DNA from: Actinoplanes lutulentus
GTDB lineage: Bacteria; Actinomycetota; Actinomycetes; Mycobacteriales; Micromonosporaceae
Length of the DNA: 64,000 nucleotides
Reading direction: 5' to 3'
NCBI RefSeq assembly: GCF_003259845.1
Contig: NZ_QLMJ01000006.1
Coordinates: 186,001 to 250,000, forward strand
The position numbers and the translations under genes are program-made. Positions 52,935 to 62,384 of the stretch are shown here, one piece after another; positions within the stretch are counted from its first letter, which is position 1, and each line of letters opens with the position of its first letter. The notes beneath the pieces are model-generated. The model made no database searches, was not told where the DNA came from, and saw only the letters and a list, made by a program, of their open reading frames with translations.

Positions 52935-53924
52935 ATGTCCTTCCCCGACATCCGCCCGCGCCGTCTCCGGCGCACGCCTGCGATCCGCCGCCTCGTCGAG
53001 GAGACCCGGGTCGCGCCCTCCGAGCTGGTCCTCCCGCTCTTCCTGAAAGACGGGCTGACCGAGCCGAAAGCGATCAGCACGCTGCCCGGCGTCTTCCAGC
53101 ACACCCGGGAATCGCTGCTCAAGGCCGCGCACGAGGCGATCAGCGCCGGCGTCGGCGGCCTGATGCTCTTCGGTGTGCCGGACAACGCGGACAAGGACGA
53201 GACCGGTTCGGCGGGCCTCGACCCGGACGGCATCCTCAACGTCGGCGTTCGCGATCTGCGGGCCGAGTTCGGCGACGCCACCGTCATCATGAGCGACCTC
53301 TGCCTCGACGAGTTCACCTCGCACGGGCACTGCGGGGTGCTCGGCGCCGACGGTTCCGTCGACAACGACGCCACGCTGGAGATCTACGGCCGGATGGCGG
53401 TCGCCCAGGCCGACGCCGGCGCCCACATGGTCGGCCCGTCCGGGATGATGGACGGCCAGATCGGCGTGGTCCGCAAGGCGCTGGACGCCGCCGGCCACCA
53501 GGACATCGCGATCCTGGCGTACTCGGCGAAGTACGCGGGCGCGTTCTACGGCCCGTTCCGTGAGGCTGTCGAGTCGAGCCTTCAGGGCGACCGCCGGCAG
53601 TACCAGCAGGACCCGCCGAACCTGCGGGAGGCGCTGCGCGAGGTCGACCTGGACGTGGCCGAGGGCGCCGACATCGTGATGGTGAAGCCCGGCCTGCCGT
53701 ACCTCGACGTGATCGCCGCGATCCGGGAGCGGGTCACCGTGCCGGTGGCGGCGTACCAGGTGTCGGGGGAGTACGCGATGGTCGAGGCCGCCGCGGCCAA
53801 CGGCTGGATCGACCGCGAGCGGGCCATCCTGGAGTCGCTCACCTCGATCAAGCGCGCCGGGGCCCAGATCACCCTCACCTACTGGGCCACCGAGGTCGCC
53901 CAGTGGTTGAGAGAGCGTTACTGA
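52935..53924 (+). CDS. hemB: Delta-aminolevulinic acid dehydratase (porphobilinogen synthase)
   Basis: Condenses two 5-aminolevulinate molecules to porphobilinogen. The 329-aa TIM-barrel protein has [28 protein letters not shown] (metal-ligand region), [36 protein letters not shown] with the Schiff-base Lys, and [15 protein letters not shown] with the second. I chose the ATG at 52935 after GGGAG. It overlaps the convergent acetyltransferase gene by 7 bp. Confidence 0.97.
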   Translation: MSFPDIRPRRLRRTPAIRRLVEETRVAPSELVLPLFLKDGLTEPKAISTLPGVFQHTRESLLKAAHEAISAGVGGLMLFGVPDNADKDETGSAGLDPDGILNVGVRDLRAEFGDATVIMSDLCLDEFTSHGHCGVLGADGSVDNDATLEIYGRMAVAQADAGAHMVGPSGMMDGQIGVVRKALDAAGHQDIAILAYSAKYAGAFYGPFREAVESSLQGDRRQYQQDPPNLREALREVDLDVAEGADIVMVKPGLPYLDVIAAIRERVTVPVAAYQVSGEYAMVEAAAANGWIDRERAILESLTSIKRAGAQITLTYWATEVAQWLRERY

Positions 53925-54943
53925 TTTTCCCGGGGCTCCAGGGCCTGCACCAGGTGGGTCACGTCGGCGATGTACTCGAACCAGTCCCGGTCGGACTGGT
54001 AACCGAGCTCGGCGTTGACCTTCAGCATGGACTCGTTCTGCTGCGCGTTCCACGTCTGCACCTGGCGCAGGCCGGGCTCGGCTGAGCGCAGCTCGAACAG
54101 CATCCGGGCCTTGATCGCGCGGTCGATGCCGTAACCACGGTGTTCACGGACGACGATCGTGTCGTACTGATCGGCGCGTTCCGGGTGCTGCGCCGGGACC
54201 ACTACCTCGGTCAGGCCCGCGACGGTCCCGCTCGCTTCGTGGATGGCGAGCACGATGTACGGCTTCAGGCCCCGCTTGTGCAGCGTGTCGATCGACTCCC
54301 GGAGCCGCTGCGGGTCGGACGACCGGGGTGCCAGGTCCAGGTCGTCATCGTCGTTCTGCGCCTCGGCCTTGGCCTGTGCGTACGCCTCCAGCAGCGAGTC
54401 CGGCGGCCCGCCCGGGTGATATTCGATCCGGTAACCGGTGCTTATCCCGCTCGCCATCGCGCCCAGGGTCAGCCAGTCGACCGAGTCCAGGTTGAGCACG
54501 CTGCGGGTCTCCACGTACTCCTTCTCGAAGCCGAGCGACTCGTAGAACGCGATCGCCGGGGTGGCGCCGATCGCCTCCACCCCGATCGAGGTGAAACCTT
54601 CCAAGTACGCCCGGCGGGCGGCCACCCCGACAAGCTGACGGCCGAGCCCACGACGGCGAAGGTCAGGCCGGACCAGGATCTCCAGCACCCCGATGTCACC
54701 GAGCAGCAGGATGTTGACGTGGGCGAAGATCTGGCCCTCGCCCTCGGGAACCCGGTCGTCCTCGACCACCCAGGTGATCCGCCGCTCGCCGGGCATGGTC
54801 TCGGCGAGATAGTCCCGGACCTGCACGTCACGCCAGGGTGGATCGTCGGGAAGGTCTGCGGACATGGCCGCGTTCACCGTCTCCACGAGCGACTGGATCT
54901 CGGCCGCGGACGCGGAGCGTGGATCCCATTCACGCACCCTCAC
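53918..54943 (-). CDS. Tandem GNAT N-acetyltransferase
   Basis: The 341-aa protein has two GNAT-like halves. The first (about 1-160) has the acetyl-CoA motif [16 protein letters not shown] and [15 protein letters not shown]. The second (about 200-335) has [17 protein letters not shown] and [13 protein letters not shown]. Two-domain actinobacterial members include MshD of mycothiol synthesis; I would not assign that function here. GTG start at the edge of the gene. Confidence 0.85.
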   Translation of the reverse strand: MRVREWDPRSASAAEIQSLVETVNAAMSADLPDDPPWRDVQVRDYLAETMPGERRITWVVEDDRVPEGEGQIFAHVNILLLGDIGVLEILVRPDLRRRGLGRQLVGVAARRAYLEGFTSIGVEAIGATPAIAFYESLGFEKEYVETRSVLNLDSVDWLTLGAMASGISTGYRIEYHPGGPPDSLLEAYAQAKAEAQNDDDDLDLAPRSSDPQRLRESIDTLHKRGLKPYIVLAIHEASGTVAGLTEVVVPAQHPERADQYDTIVVREHRGYGIDRAIKARMLFELRSAEPGLRQVQTWNAQQNESMLKVNAELGYQSDRDWFEYIADVTHLVQALEPRENQ

Positions 54944-55026
54944 CCGTACATCGTGCCGTTTACGTGACCATCAGGGAAGTGCTGGCCACGCAAAAGTATG
55001 GGCACGCTCACCCAGAGTCGCGAATT

Positions 55027-56502
55027 TCAGCCTCGGCTGCGGCGTCCGTAGTCGTCCGCGAACTGGAAAACCTTCTGCGCGTACGGCCGGACCGCGTTGT
55101 AGGAGAGGATCGCGTCCCACCAGGATTCCGCCTTGGTCAGGTCGCGTCCGCCCTTGCAGAGGTACACGGCGGCGGTCATCGCGGCGTCGTCGATGTCGTT
55201 CGGGTTCTTCACACCGTCGTTGTCGGCGTCGACAGCGCTCTCTTTCCAGGTGGCCGGGATGAACTGCATCGGCCCGATCGCCCGGTCGAAGGTGGGGTCG
55301 CCGTCGAGCTGGCCCTGATCGGTGTCGGTGATCAGCATCCGGCCGCCCTTGCCGTCCAGCTGGAGGCCGTAGATCGTCGGCGTGGAGACGCCGTCGACGC
55401 CGAGGACAGCGCCGTTGTGGCTGCCGTGCTCGGACTCGACCTTCGCGATGGCGGCGAGGGTGGTCCAGCTCAGGTGGCAGGCCGGTGTGGTCTTCGCGGT
55501 GACGAGTTCCGCGTACCCATAGGCCTGCACCGCGACGACCGGGATGCCGACCTGGGTGCCGACCTGGGTGGCCCAGCTGGCGAGAGCGTCAGCGGGCCGG
55601 GCGCCGCCCACTGCGGGCTGCGTGGTGGACAGCCCGGTCGGCAATCCGGTCGGCAGGCCGGTGATGCCGGGCAGGCCGGTCGCCCCGACGGTGGGGACGC
55701 CGGTGGTCACACCGGTGGGCAACCCGGTGGAGAGATCGGTGGGCAGCCCGGTCGGCAGTCCGGTCAGCCCGGCTGCGGGATCTCCGGGAAGACCGCCGGG
55801 CGCGGCGGAGGCCGCTGCCGCGGCCTCGCCGCCGAACGTAGGCGTCGCGCTGGGCGCGGGCGCGGCGTCCAGAGCCTTGGGTACGAGATAAGCGCCGGAC
55901 GTACCCGCCAGGACGACGAGCGCCACGATCACGAAGCCGGGGATGATGACGCGCCCGCTCGGACCCTTGGCCCAGCCGGCGGTGGCTTTCCCGGCCCGCC
56001 CGGCGACATGCACCGGCCGGAACCGCCGAGTCTTGGTCACCGCGGCCCCGGCAGTGTTGCCGGCAGTGGCCCCTGCGGCCTTGCCAGGATCGCCCTTGCC
56101 GTCCGAACTGCCCTCACCGGCGGCAGCCTTGGCGGCCGGCTCCTTCTTGCCCGCAGCGTCGCTCTTGGCGGCCTCCGAAGGCTTGCCGGCGTCTGAGGGC
56201 TTGGCTGCCTCTGCGGGCTTGGCCGCGTCTTCCTTGCTCCGCTGCTTCGGCACGGCGACGGTGTCCGGTGTGGCCTTTTCCGCAGGCATCGCACCGACCT
56301 GCGGCATCGCGCCGACTTTCGGCCCCTCGCCCGGCTTTTCCGACTTATCAGTCTTATCCGTCTTGTCGGAGGAGGCGGCCTCGGAACTCTCCGACGGGGC
56401 AGCACCAGAACTCTCCAGCGGCCCGCCCTTATGCGGTGCCGCCGTACGCAGCTCGATTCCCTCTGCCGGTGTCTTGGGGGCCTCCGTCACGGGCACGACC
56501 AT
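55027..56502 (-). CDS. Membrane-anchored lytic murein transglycosylase
   Basis: A 491-aa protein with a long Ala/Lys/Pro-rich cytoplasmic N-terminus (about 1-180), one membrane segment (about 186-208), a Gly-Leu-Pro-Thr repeat region suited to crossing the wall (TGLPTGLPT-type), and a C-terminal transglycosylase domain with catalytic Glu in AAIAKVESEHGSHNG, GPMQFIPATWK and ILSYNAV. I chose the ATG at 56502; nearby GTGs are alternatives. Repetitive stretches are Lys/Ala-rich. Confidence 0.85.
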   Translation of the reverse strand: MVVPVTEAPKTPAEGIELRTAAPHKGGPLESSGAAPSESSEAASSDKTDKTDKSEKPGEGPKVGAMPQVGAMPAEKATPDTVAVPKQRSKEDAAKPAEAAKPSDAGKPSEAAKSDAAGKKEPAAKAAAGEGSSDGKGDPGKAAGATAGNTAGAAVTKTRRFRPVHVAGRAGKATAGWAKGPSGRVIIPGFVIVALVVLAGTSGAYLVPKALDAAPAPSATPTFGGEAAAAASAAPGGLPGDPAAGLTGLPTGLPTDLSTGLPTGVTTGVPTVGATGLPGITGLPTGLPTGLSTTQPAVGGARPADALASWATQVGTQVGIPVVAVQAYGYAELVTAKTTPACHLSWTTLAAIAKVESEHGSHNGAVLGVDGVSTPTIYGLQLDGKGGRMLITDTDQGQLDGDPTFDRAIGPMQFIPATWKESAVDADNDGVKNPNDIDDAAMTAAVYLCKGGRDLTKAESWWDAILSYNAVRPYAQKVFQFADDYGRRSRG

Positions 56503-56592
56503 ACCCGTTCGTGTCACACCTGACGGAAGTCGTTCCGGCCATGTGGAGAACTCCCGGTGCACGGATCACCGCAGGGGCCCTACGCTGGTCGG

Positions 56593-56823
56593 ATGCCGCG
56601 TTATGAGTTCCGGTGCCGCGCCTGCGCAGCCACCTTCGAGGTCAGCCGTCCGATGAGTGATTCCGCCGCGCCCGCGTCCTGCCCCCAGGGCCACGGCGAC
56701 ACCGTCAAGCTGCTGTCCACAGTCTCCGTCGGCGGAGGTGCCGGCCGCGGCGGCGCGGCCCAGGCCGCACCCGCGCCGGCCGCCGGTGGTGGTGGCGGTT
56801 GCTGCGGCGGTGGCTGCTGCTGA
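56593..56823 (+). CDS. FmdB-family zinc-ribbon protein
   Basis: A 76-aa protein starting PRYEFRCRACAATFEVSRPMSD with the C-x2-C zinc ribbon, a second pair in CPQGHG and VKLLSTVSVGG. The tail is Gly/Ala-rich and ends GGGGGCCGGGCC. FmdB proteins are putative regulators. Weak ribosome site. It is divergent from the transglycosylase gene. Confidence 0.85.
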   Translation: MPRYEFRCRACAATFEVSRPMSDSAAPASCPQGHGDTVKLLSTVSVGGGAGRGGAAQAAPAPAAGGGGGCCGGGCC

Positions 56824-57192
56824 TTCGGTACGCGTCACCGCGCCGGCAGTAACCGAGCGCCCCCCGCGAAGCCGCGCGGTGACTCAGAGCAAACCTCCAG
56901 TCTCGACTCCGGCGGGTGATCCTCCGCTCGCGCCGAGTGTCGATTTGTTGCCCCGTTTGGGTACACCCGAACGTCCTGACGGTTTTGGCTGTACGCGGCG
57001 TTTCTGTCTTCGATCTCTTTCGTTACGAGACGCGTAGTCCCGTACGTCACGCGTCGATGCCGCGATCAAAAGTAATCCGTAAGGGGTCGGCCGTGGCGGG
57101 CATGTGATTACCGTCCGTTTCTACGATGGGCGGTGACTCACAGGTACGGCAGCATGAGTCGCGACTTCCACAAAGGGGGCGGAGGATCCACC
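56824..57192. other. Intergenic region upstream of the cyclase gene
   Basis: 369 bp without a gene that I can support. It is less GC-rich in the middle, with T-rich patches at 56941-57025, and contains the GACGCGT inverted repeat listed separately. It should hold the cyclase promoter. Confidence 0.5.
57029..57055. promoter_or_regulatory. GACGCGT/ACGCGTC inverted repeat
   Basis: A 7-bp perfect inverted repeat with a 13-bp centre lies 138-164 bp before the cyclase start codon. It could be an operator; no known regulator site is recognised. Confidence 0.3.
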
Positions 57193-59808
57193 GTGTCGGG
57201 ATGGAACGAGCTACCCAGCGGGCTGGTGACCTTCATGTTCACGGACATCGAGGGTTCGACACGGCTTGCTCGGATGCTCGGCGAGGCATACCGGGGAGTT
57301 CTCGGTGCGCATCGATCAGTGCTACGCGCTGTGTTGGCCGACTTCGGTGGTGTTGAACTCTTAACAGAGGGTGACTCATTTTTCATCGCTTTCACCGACG
57401 CTGACGCGGCCGTCGCCGCATGCGTCGAAGCGCAGCGCCGGCTGTCCGCACACGACTGGCCGAGGCGGGACGCGATGCCCCGCGTCCGGATGGGACTGCA
57501 CACCGGACGGGCCACTCCGGTCGGTCGTGAATACGCCAGCGCCGAGGTGCACCGGGCGGCCCGAGTCTCGGCCGCGGCACACGGTGGACAGATCCTTTGC
57601 TCCGAGGCGACAGCACTCGCTGTGACCGCCGCCTACACCGCGTCCGCCCGTCCGCCCGGCGGCCGAGCCTCGAATCTGGCCTCGGTCGACATGTTGGATC
57701 TGGGCGCGTTCCGGCTGCGTGGCTTCGACGACGACGAGCGGATCTTCCAGGTGGTCGCGCCCGGGCTGGAACGCGAGTTCCCCCGGCCACGCACCGCCGA
57801 GGCGCCCCGGCACAACCTGCCCGCCGCGCACAGCCGTTTCGTCGGCCGCTCCGCCGAGTCCGCCGAGCTGGCCGAGCTGATCAGCCACAACCGGCTGGTC
57901 ACCGTGGTGGGCCCGGGCGGCGCCGGCAAGACGAGACTGACGCTCGCGGTCGCTGAGCAGCTGCTTCCGGCGTACCCGGGTGGTGTCTGGACGATCGATG
58001 CCGCGACCGCGGCAGATGGCTTGCCCACCACCCTGGCCGCGGCTCTGGGTCTGCGGCCCGAACCGGGGCGTCCGATGATCGACACCCTGGTCGAGCAGTG
58101 CGCCGAGCGGCGGATGCTGGTGCTGTTGCAGACCTGCGACGCGGCGCCGGCGCTGACCGTGACGCTGGTGCACCGGCTGCTCAGCCGTTGCCGGCGGCTC
58201 GACGTGGTCGCGACCGGCAGGGCGCCGCTGGGGATGGCCGGCGAGACCGTCTGGCGGATCCCGCCGCTGGTGCCGGGTGACGCGTTCGCGCTGCTCAGGG
58301 AGCGTGCGTCGGCCGCGCAGGGCGGTCGTCCCGGAGACGGTGACCAGCAGCTGGCCAGGCTCGCCGCACGGCTGGAGGGCTCGCCGCTGGCGATCGAGCT
58401 GGCCGCCTCCCGGCTGCGGCTGCTGCCCGCCGACCAGCTGGCGCGGCGCCTCGACGACCCGCTCGGCGCTCTCGACAACGACGCGGCCGGTGATGGCCGG
58501 CACGCGAGCCTCACCAACAACCTGACCTGGTCCTATCGGACGCTCGGCACCCGCGCGGCGGATCTGTTGCGCCGGCTCGCGGTCTTCGCCGGGCCGGTGG
58601 ATCTCGCCACGGTCGAGTGGTGCGGGCCCGAATCGATCGGCGCGCTCTCCGAGCTCGCCGACAAGTCGCTGGTCGAGGTCGTGCCGGGTGCGCGCTACCG
58701 GCTCTCCGACCAGGTACGCGCATACGCGATCCGTCAGCTCGTCGCGGCCGGTGACGAGCACGCCGTCCGCGACCGCCACCTGACCTGGGCGATGCAGGCG
58801 CTGGACCGGGTCGCGACGGACACCGACGGGACCGTTTCGCTCACCGAGCTGAGCCCCTACGTCGCGGAGTGGCAGGCGGCACTGCGCTGGGCCGCCACCT
58901 GCGGTGACGTGCGGTCCGGCCTGCGCCTGGCCGGCGCGCTGGACCCGTGGTGGCGTGAGCACGGCGGTGCCGGCGAGGGCCGTGAGCTGCTGGCCCGGCT
59001 CTACCAGCGCGGCGTCGGTTTCGTGGACGGCACCGAGCTGGCGGGGGCTTACCTGGTCCACGCCGGACTGGCCGAGGACCGGGGTGAGCGCGAACGTTTC
59101 CTGACCCGTGCCGAGGAGCTGGCCCGGGAGTCCGGCGACGCGCCGCTGCTGATCCGGGCGCTCGCCGCCCAGCGGGTGCAGCTGGACGGTGACACCGAGG
59201 CGGCCGAGCGGGCCTGCCGCGACGTGATCGCCGAGGCGGAACGGCTCGGCACCTCGTCGGCGGCGCTGCCGGCCGTGCTGGCCCTGGCCGAGCTGCTCTG
59301 GCGCCGGGACGCTCTGACCGAGGCCGCCGAGTTGCTCGGCGCCGCCCGGCAGATCGAGGCCGCGCACCCGGAGGACCGGGGCCGCCGCGCGGTGGACTGG
59401 CTGCTCGGCATGGTCGCGCTGCGCCGCGGTGACCTGGTCGCCGCGCACGATCACCTGGTGGTGGCGCTGCGGTCGCGGCTGCGGCACGGGTTCCGGGGTG
59501 CGGCCGCTGACGCGGTCGCCGCGATCGCCGTGCGGTGCGTGCTGGGCGGTGACACGTCGACGGCGGCGGTCCTGTTCGGTGGTGCGGAGGCGGCTCGGGG
59601 CGCTCGGCGTACCGAGTCGTTCGGGGCGTTCTGGTCGGCCCAGCAGACGGCCCTCCGGTCGGCGCTCGGCGACGCGGCCTTCGACGAGGCGTACGCGGAC
59701 GGCGCCGGTCTCGGATTCGACCGGATCGTGGCGCTGGCTCTCGCGGTCGAGCACCCGGACCTGGAGGACGGCGCGGCTCGTTTCGCGAACGCGGTCAGCG
59801 GGTCTTAG
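57193..59808 (+). CDS. Class III nucleotidyl cyclase fused to a STAND-type ATPase
   Basis: The 871-aa protein starts with a cyclase domain (about 10-185): metal Asp18 (FMFTDIEGSTRLA) and Asp61 (LLTEGDSFFIAF), Arg in EVHRAARVSAAAHGG. The substrate-selecting Lys usually before the second Asp is Leu. Next is a P-loop ATPase (GPGGAGKT at 240-247) of the type in LuxR/AfsR-like regulators, followed by helical TPR-like repeats. No HTH domain is seen. The GTG at 57193 has GGAGG upstream. It overlaps the convergent phospholipase gene by 14 bp. Confidence 0.88.
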   Translation: MSGWNELPSGLVTFMFTDIEGSTRLARMLGEAYRGVLGAHRSVLRAVLADFGGVELLTEGDSFFIAFTDADAAVAACVEAQRRLSAHDWPRRDAMPRVRMGLHTGRATPVGREYASAEVHRAARVSAAAHGGQILCSEATALAVTAAYTASARPPGGRASNLASVDMLDLGAFRLRGFDDDERIFQVVAPGLEREFPRPRTAEAPRHNLPAAHSRFVGRSAESAELAELISHNRLVTVVGPGGAGKTRLTLAVAEQLLPAYPGGVWTIDAATAADGLPTTLAAALGLRPEPGRPMIDTLVEQCAERRMLVLLQTCDAAPALTVTLVHRLLSRCRRLDVVATGRAPLGMAGETVWRIPPLVPGDAFALLRERASAAQGGRPGDGDQQLARLAARLEGSPLAIELAASRLRLLPADQLARRLDDPLGALDNDAAGDGRHASLTNNLTWSYRTLGTRAADLLRRLAVFAGPVDLATVEWCGPESIGALSELADKSLVEVVPGARYRLSDQVRAYAIRQLVAAGDEHAVRDRHLTWAMQALDRVATDTDGTVSLTELSPYVAEWQAALRWAATCGDVRSGLRLAGALDPWWREHGGAGEGRELLARLYQRGVGFVDGTELAGAYLVHAGLAEDRGERERFLTRAEELARESGDAPLLIRALAAQRVQLDGDTEAAERACRDVIAEAERLGTSSAALPAVLALAELLWRRDALTEAAELLGAARQIEAAHPEDRGRRAVDWLLGMVALRRGDLVAAHDHLVVALRSRLRHGFRGAAADAVAAIAVRCVLGGDTSTAAVLFGGAEAARGARRTESFGAFWSAQQTALRSALGDAAFDEAYADGAGLGFDRIVALALAVEHPDLEDGAARFANAVSGS

Positions 59809-60256
59809 GTCTCTCTTTTGAACCGAGCAGGACCACTGTCTGGAAATAGGTGAACGCCAGCGCGTTGCACGGCGGCTGAGCGGCCAGGCGGTGACTGTCG
59901 CACTCGGCCCGCAGGTCGGCGCGGAACACCTCGTCCAGACGTTTGCGGTGCTTGGCGAAGGTACCGGCGGCCCGGTAGTTGCGGTACCCGAAGTCGTGGC
60001 GCCGGCAGGCCGGCCCGAACCGGAATCCGAACGGCCGCTCCGGGGCGTGGCTGCAGCTGTCGGTGGCCCAGTCGAACCCGTACTCCGCCCATCTGTCCCG
60101 GTCGCGCCGCGCGGCGTTCCAGGCGGCCGTGCTCGCGGCGGTCGGTTGTGTCCAGCGAAGCAGCAGAGTGGCCTTGTCGACGGTCGTCGCGGCGGCCGCT
60201 GGCTCGGACAGCGAACCGGCCAGGAGGAAACCTGCGACGGCGGCGCGCCAACTCAT
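59795..60256 (-). CDS. Secreted prokaryotic phospholipase A2
   Basis: The 153-aa protein has a signal peptide (about 1-22) and the prokaryotic phospholipase A2 pattern: DSCSHAPERPFGFRFGPACRRHDFGYRNY with catalytic His87-Asp88, flanked by Cys residues for disulphides (later CDS and PPCNAL). It would hydrolyse the sn-2 ester of phospholipids outside the cell. The ATG follows GGAGG. Confidence 0.9.
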   Translation of the reverse strand: MSWRAAVAGFLLAGSLSEPAAAATTVDKATLLLRWTQPTAASTAAWNAARRDRDRWAEYGFDWATDSCSHAPERPFGFRFGPACRRHDFGYRNYRAAGTFAKHRKRLDEVFRADLRAECDSHRLAAQPPCNALAFTYFQTVVLLGSKERPKTR

Positions 60257-60328
60257 CGAGCCTCCGATAGCGTCCTACGGGTGTGATCTCCAGCTTGACC
60301 GTTAGGGTGAGTGCGTGCGGGCGGTTTC

Positions 60329-61345
60329 ATGATTCATCTGCCGCTGGTCCGTCAGGGACCATTGAAGGCTCTAGCAGCGCGTTTGGCGATGGCGCTTGGC
60401 CTCGTCCTGGTCACCGTGATGATCATTTATGCCGATCGCGAGGGTTACCGCGACGTCAATGAGGACGGGCTGACCCTCCTCGACTGCGCGTACTACGCGG
60501 TGGTCACGCTCTCCACCACCGGGTACGGCGACATCACCCCGGCGACGCAGAGCGCGCGACTGGTGAACGTCCTGTTCATCACGCCCGCCCGCGTCCTCTT
60601 CCTGATCATCCTGGTCGGCACCACACTGGAAGTGCTGACTGACCAGTACCGCAAGGGCCTGCGGGTCAGCCGGTGGAGGCGAAAGTTGAAGGACCACATC
60701 ATCATCTGCGGTTACGGCACCAAGGGCCGGGCCGCGGTCGCCGCGCTTCTCGAGACCGGGTACGACAAGGCGCGCATCGTGATCGTGGAGAACCGCGAAG
60801 CCGGCGTCCGGCAGGCTCAGGCCAGCGGGTTCGTCGTCATCGAGGGCGACGCGACCCGGTCGGCCGTGCTGAACGAAGCCGACGTGAAGAACTGCAAGTC
60901 GGTCATCATCGCCACCGACCGCGACGAGGCCTCGGTCCTGATCACGCTGACCGTCCGCCAGCTCACCGCCGGTCAGGTCCGGATCATCGCGGCGGTCCGC
61001 GAGCAGGAGAACGCCGCCCTGCTCAAGCAGAGCGGCGCCCACCACGTGATCGTGTCCTCCTCGACGGCAGGCCGTCTGCTCGGCCTGACCACCACCGCCC
61101 CGCCGCTGATCGACGTGGTGGAGGACCTGCTCACCCCCGGGCAGGGCATGGCGCTGGCGATGCGCTCGGCCGAGCGCGCCGAGGTCGGCAAGAACCCGCG
61201 CGCGCTGATCACCCTGGTGGTCGCGCTGATCCGCCGGGGCAAGGTGCTGCCGCTCGGTGGCGAGGCCGTGGTGACCATCGAGACCGGTGACCTGCTCGTT
61301 TACATCCGCGACGACGAGGGCGTGCCGAGCGGCGTGACGGTCTGA
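60329..61345 (+). CDS. Two-TM potassium channel with RCK (TrkA-N) domain
   Basis: The 338-aa protein has TM1 (about 18-34), a pore loop with selectivity filter TTGYGD (63-68), TM2 (about 83-100), then a cytoplasmic RCK domain starting DHIIICGYGTKGRAAVAALLETG (Rossmann G-x-G-x2-G) and a TrkA-C-like end. It resembles a gated potassium channel of the MthK type. A GTG at 60311 is an alternative start. Confidence 0.92.
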   Translation: MIHLPLVRQGPLKALAARLAMALGLVLVTVMIIYADREGYRDVNEDGLTLLDCAYYAVVTLSTTGYGDITPATQSARLVNVLFITPARVLFLIILVGTTLEVLTDQYRKGLRVSRWRRKLKDHIIICGYGTKGRAAVAALLETGYDKARIVIVENREAGVRQAQASGFVVIEGDATRSAVLNEADVKNCKSVIIATDRDEASVLITLTVRQLTAGQVRIIAAVREQENAALLKQSGAHHVIVSSSTAGRLLGLTTTAPPLIDVVEDLLTPGQGMALAMRSAERAEVGKNPRALITLVVALIRRGKVLPLGGEAVVTIETGDLLVYIRDDEGVPSGVTV

Positions 61346-61364
61346 GGCCGTGCCTGTGTGACGG

Positions 61365-62376
<1,012 letters not shown>

Positions 62377-62384
<8 letters not shown>

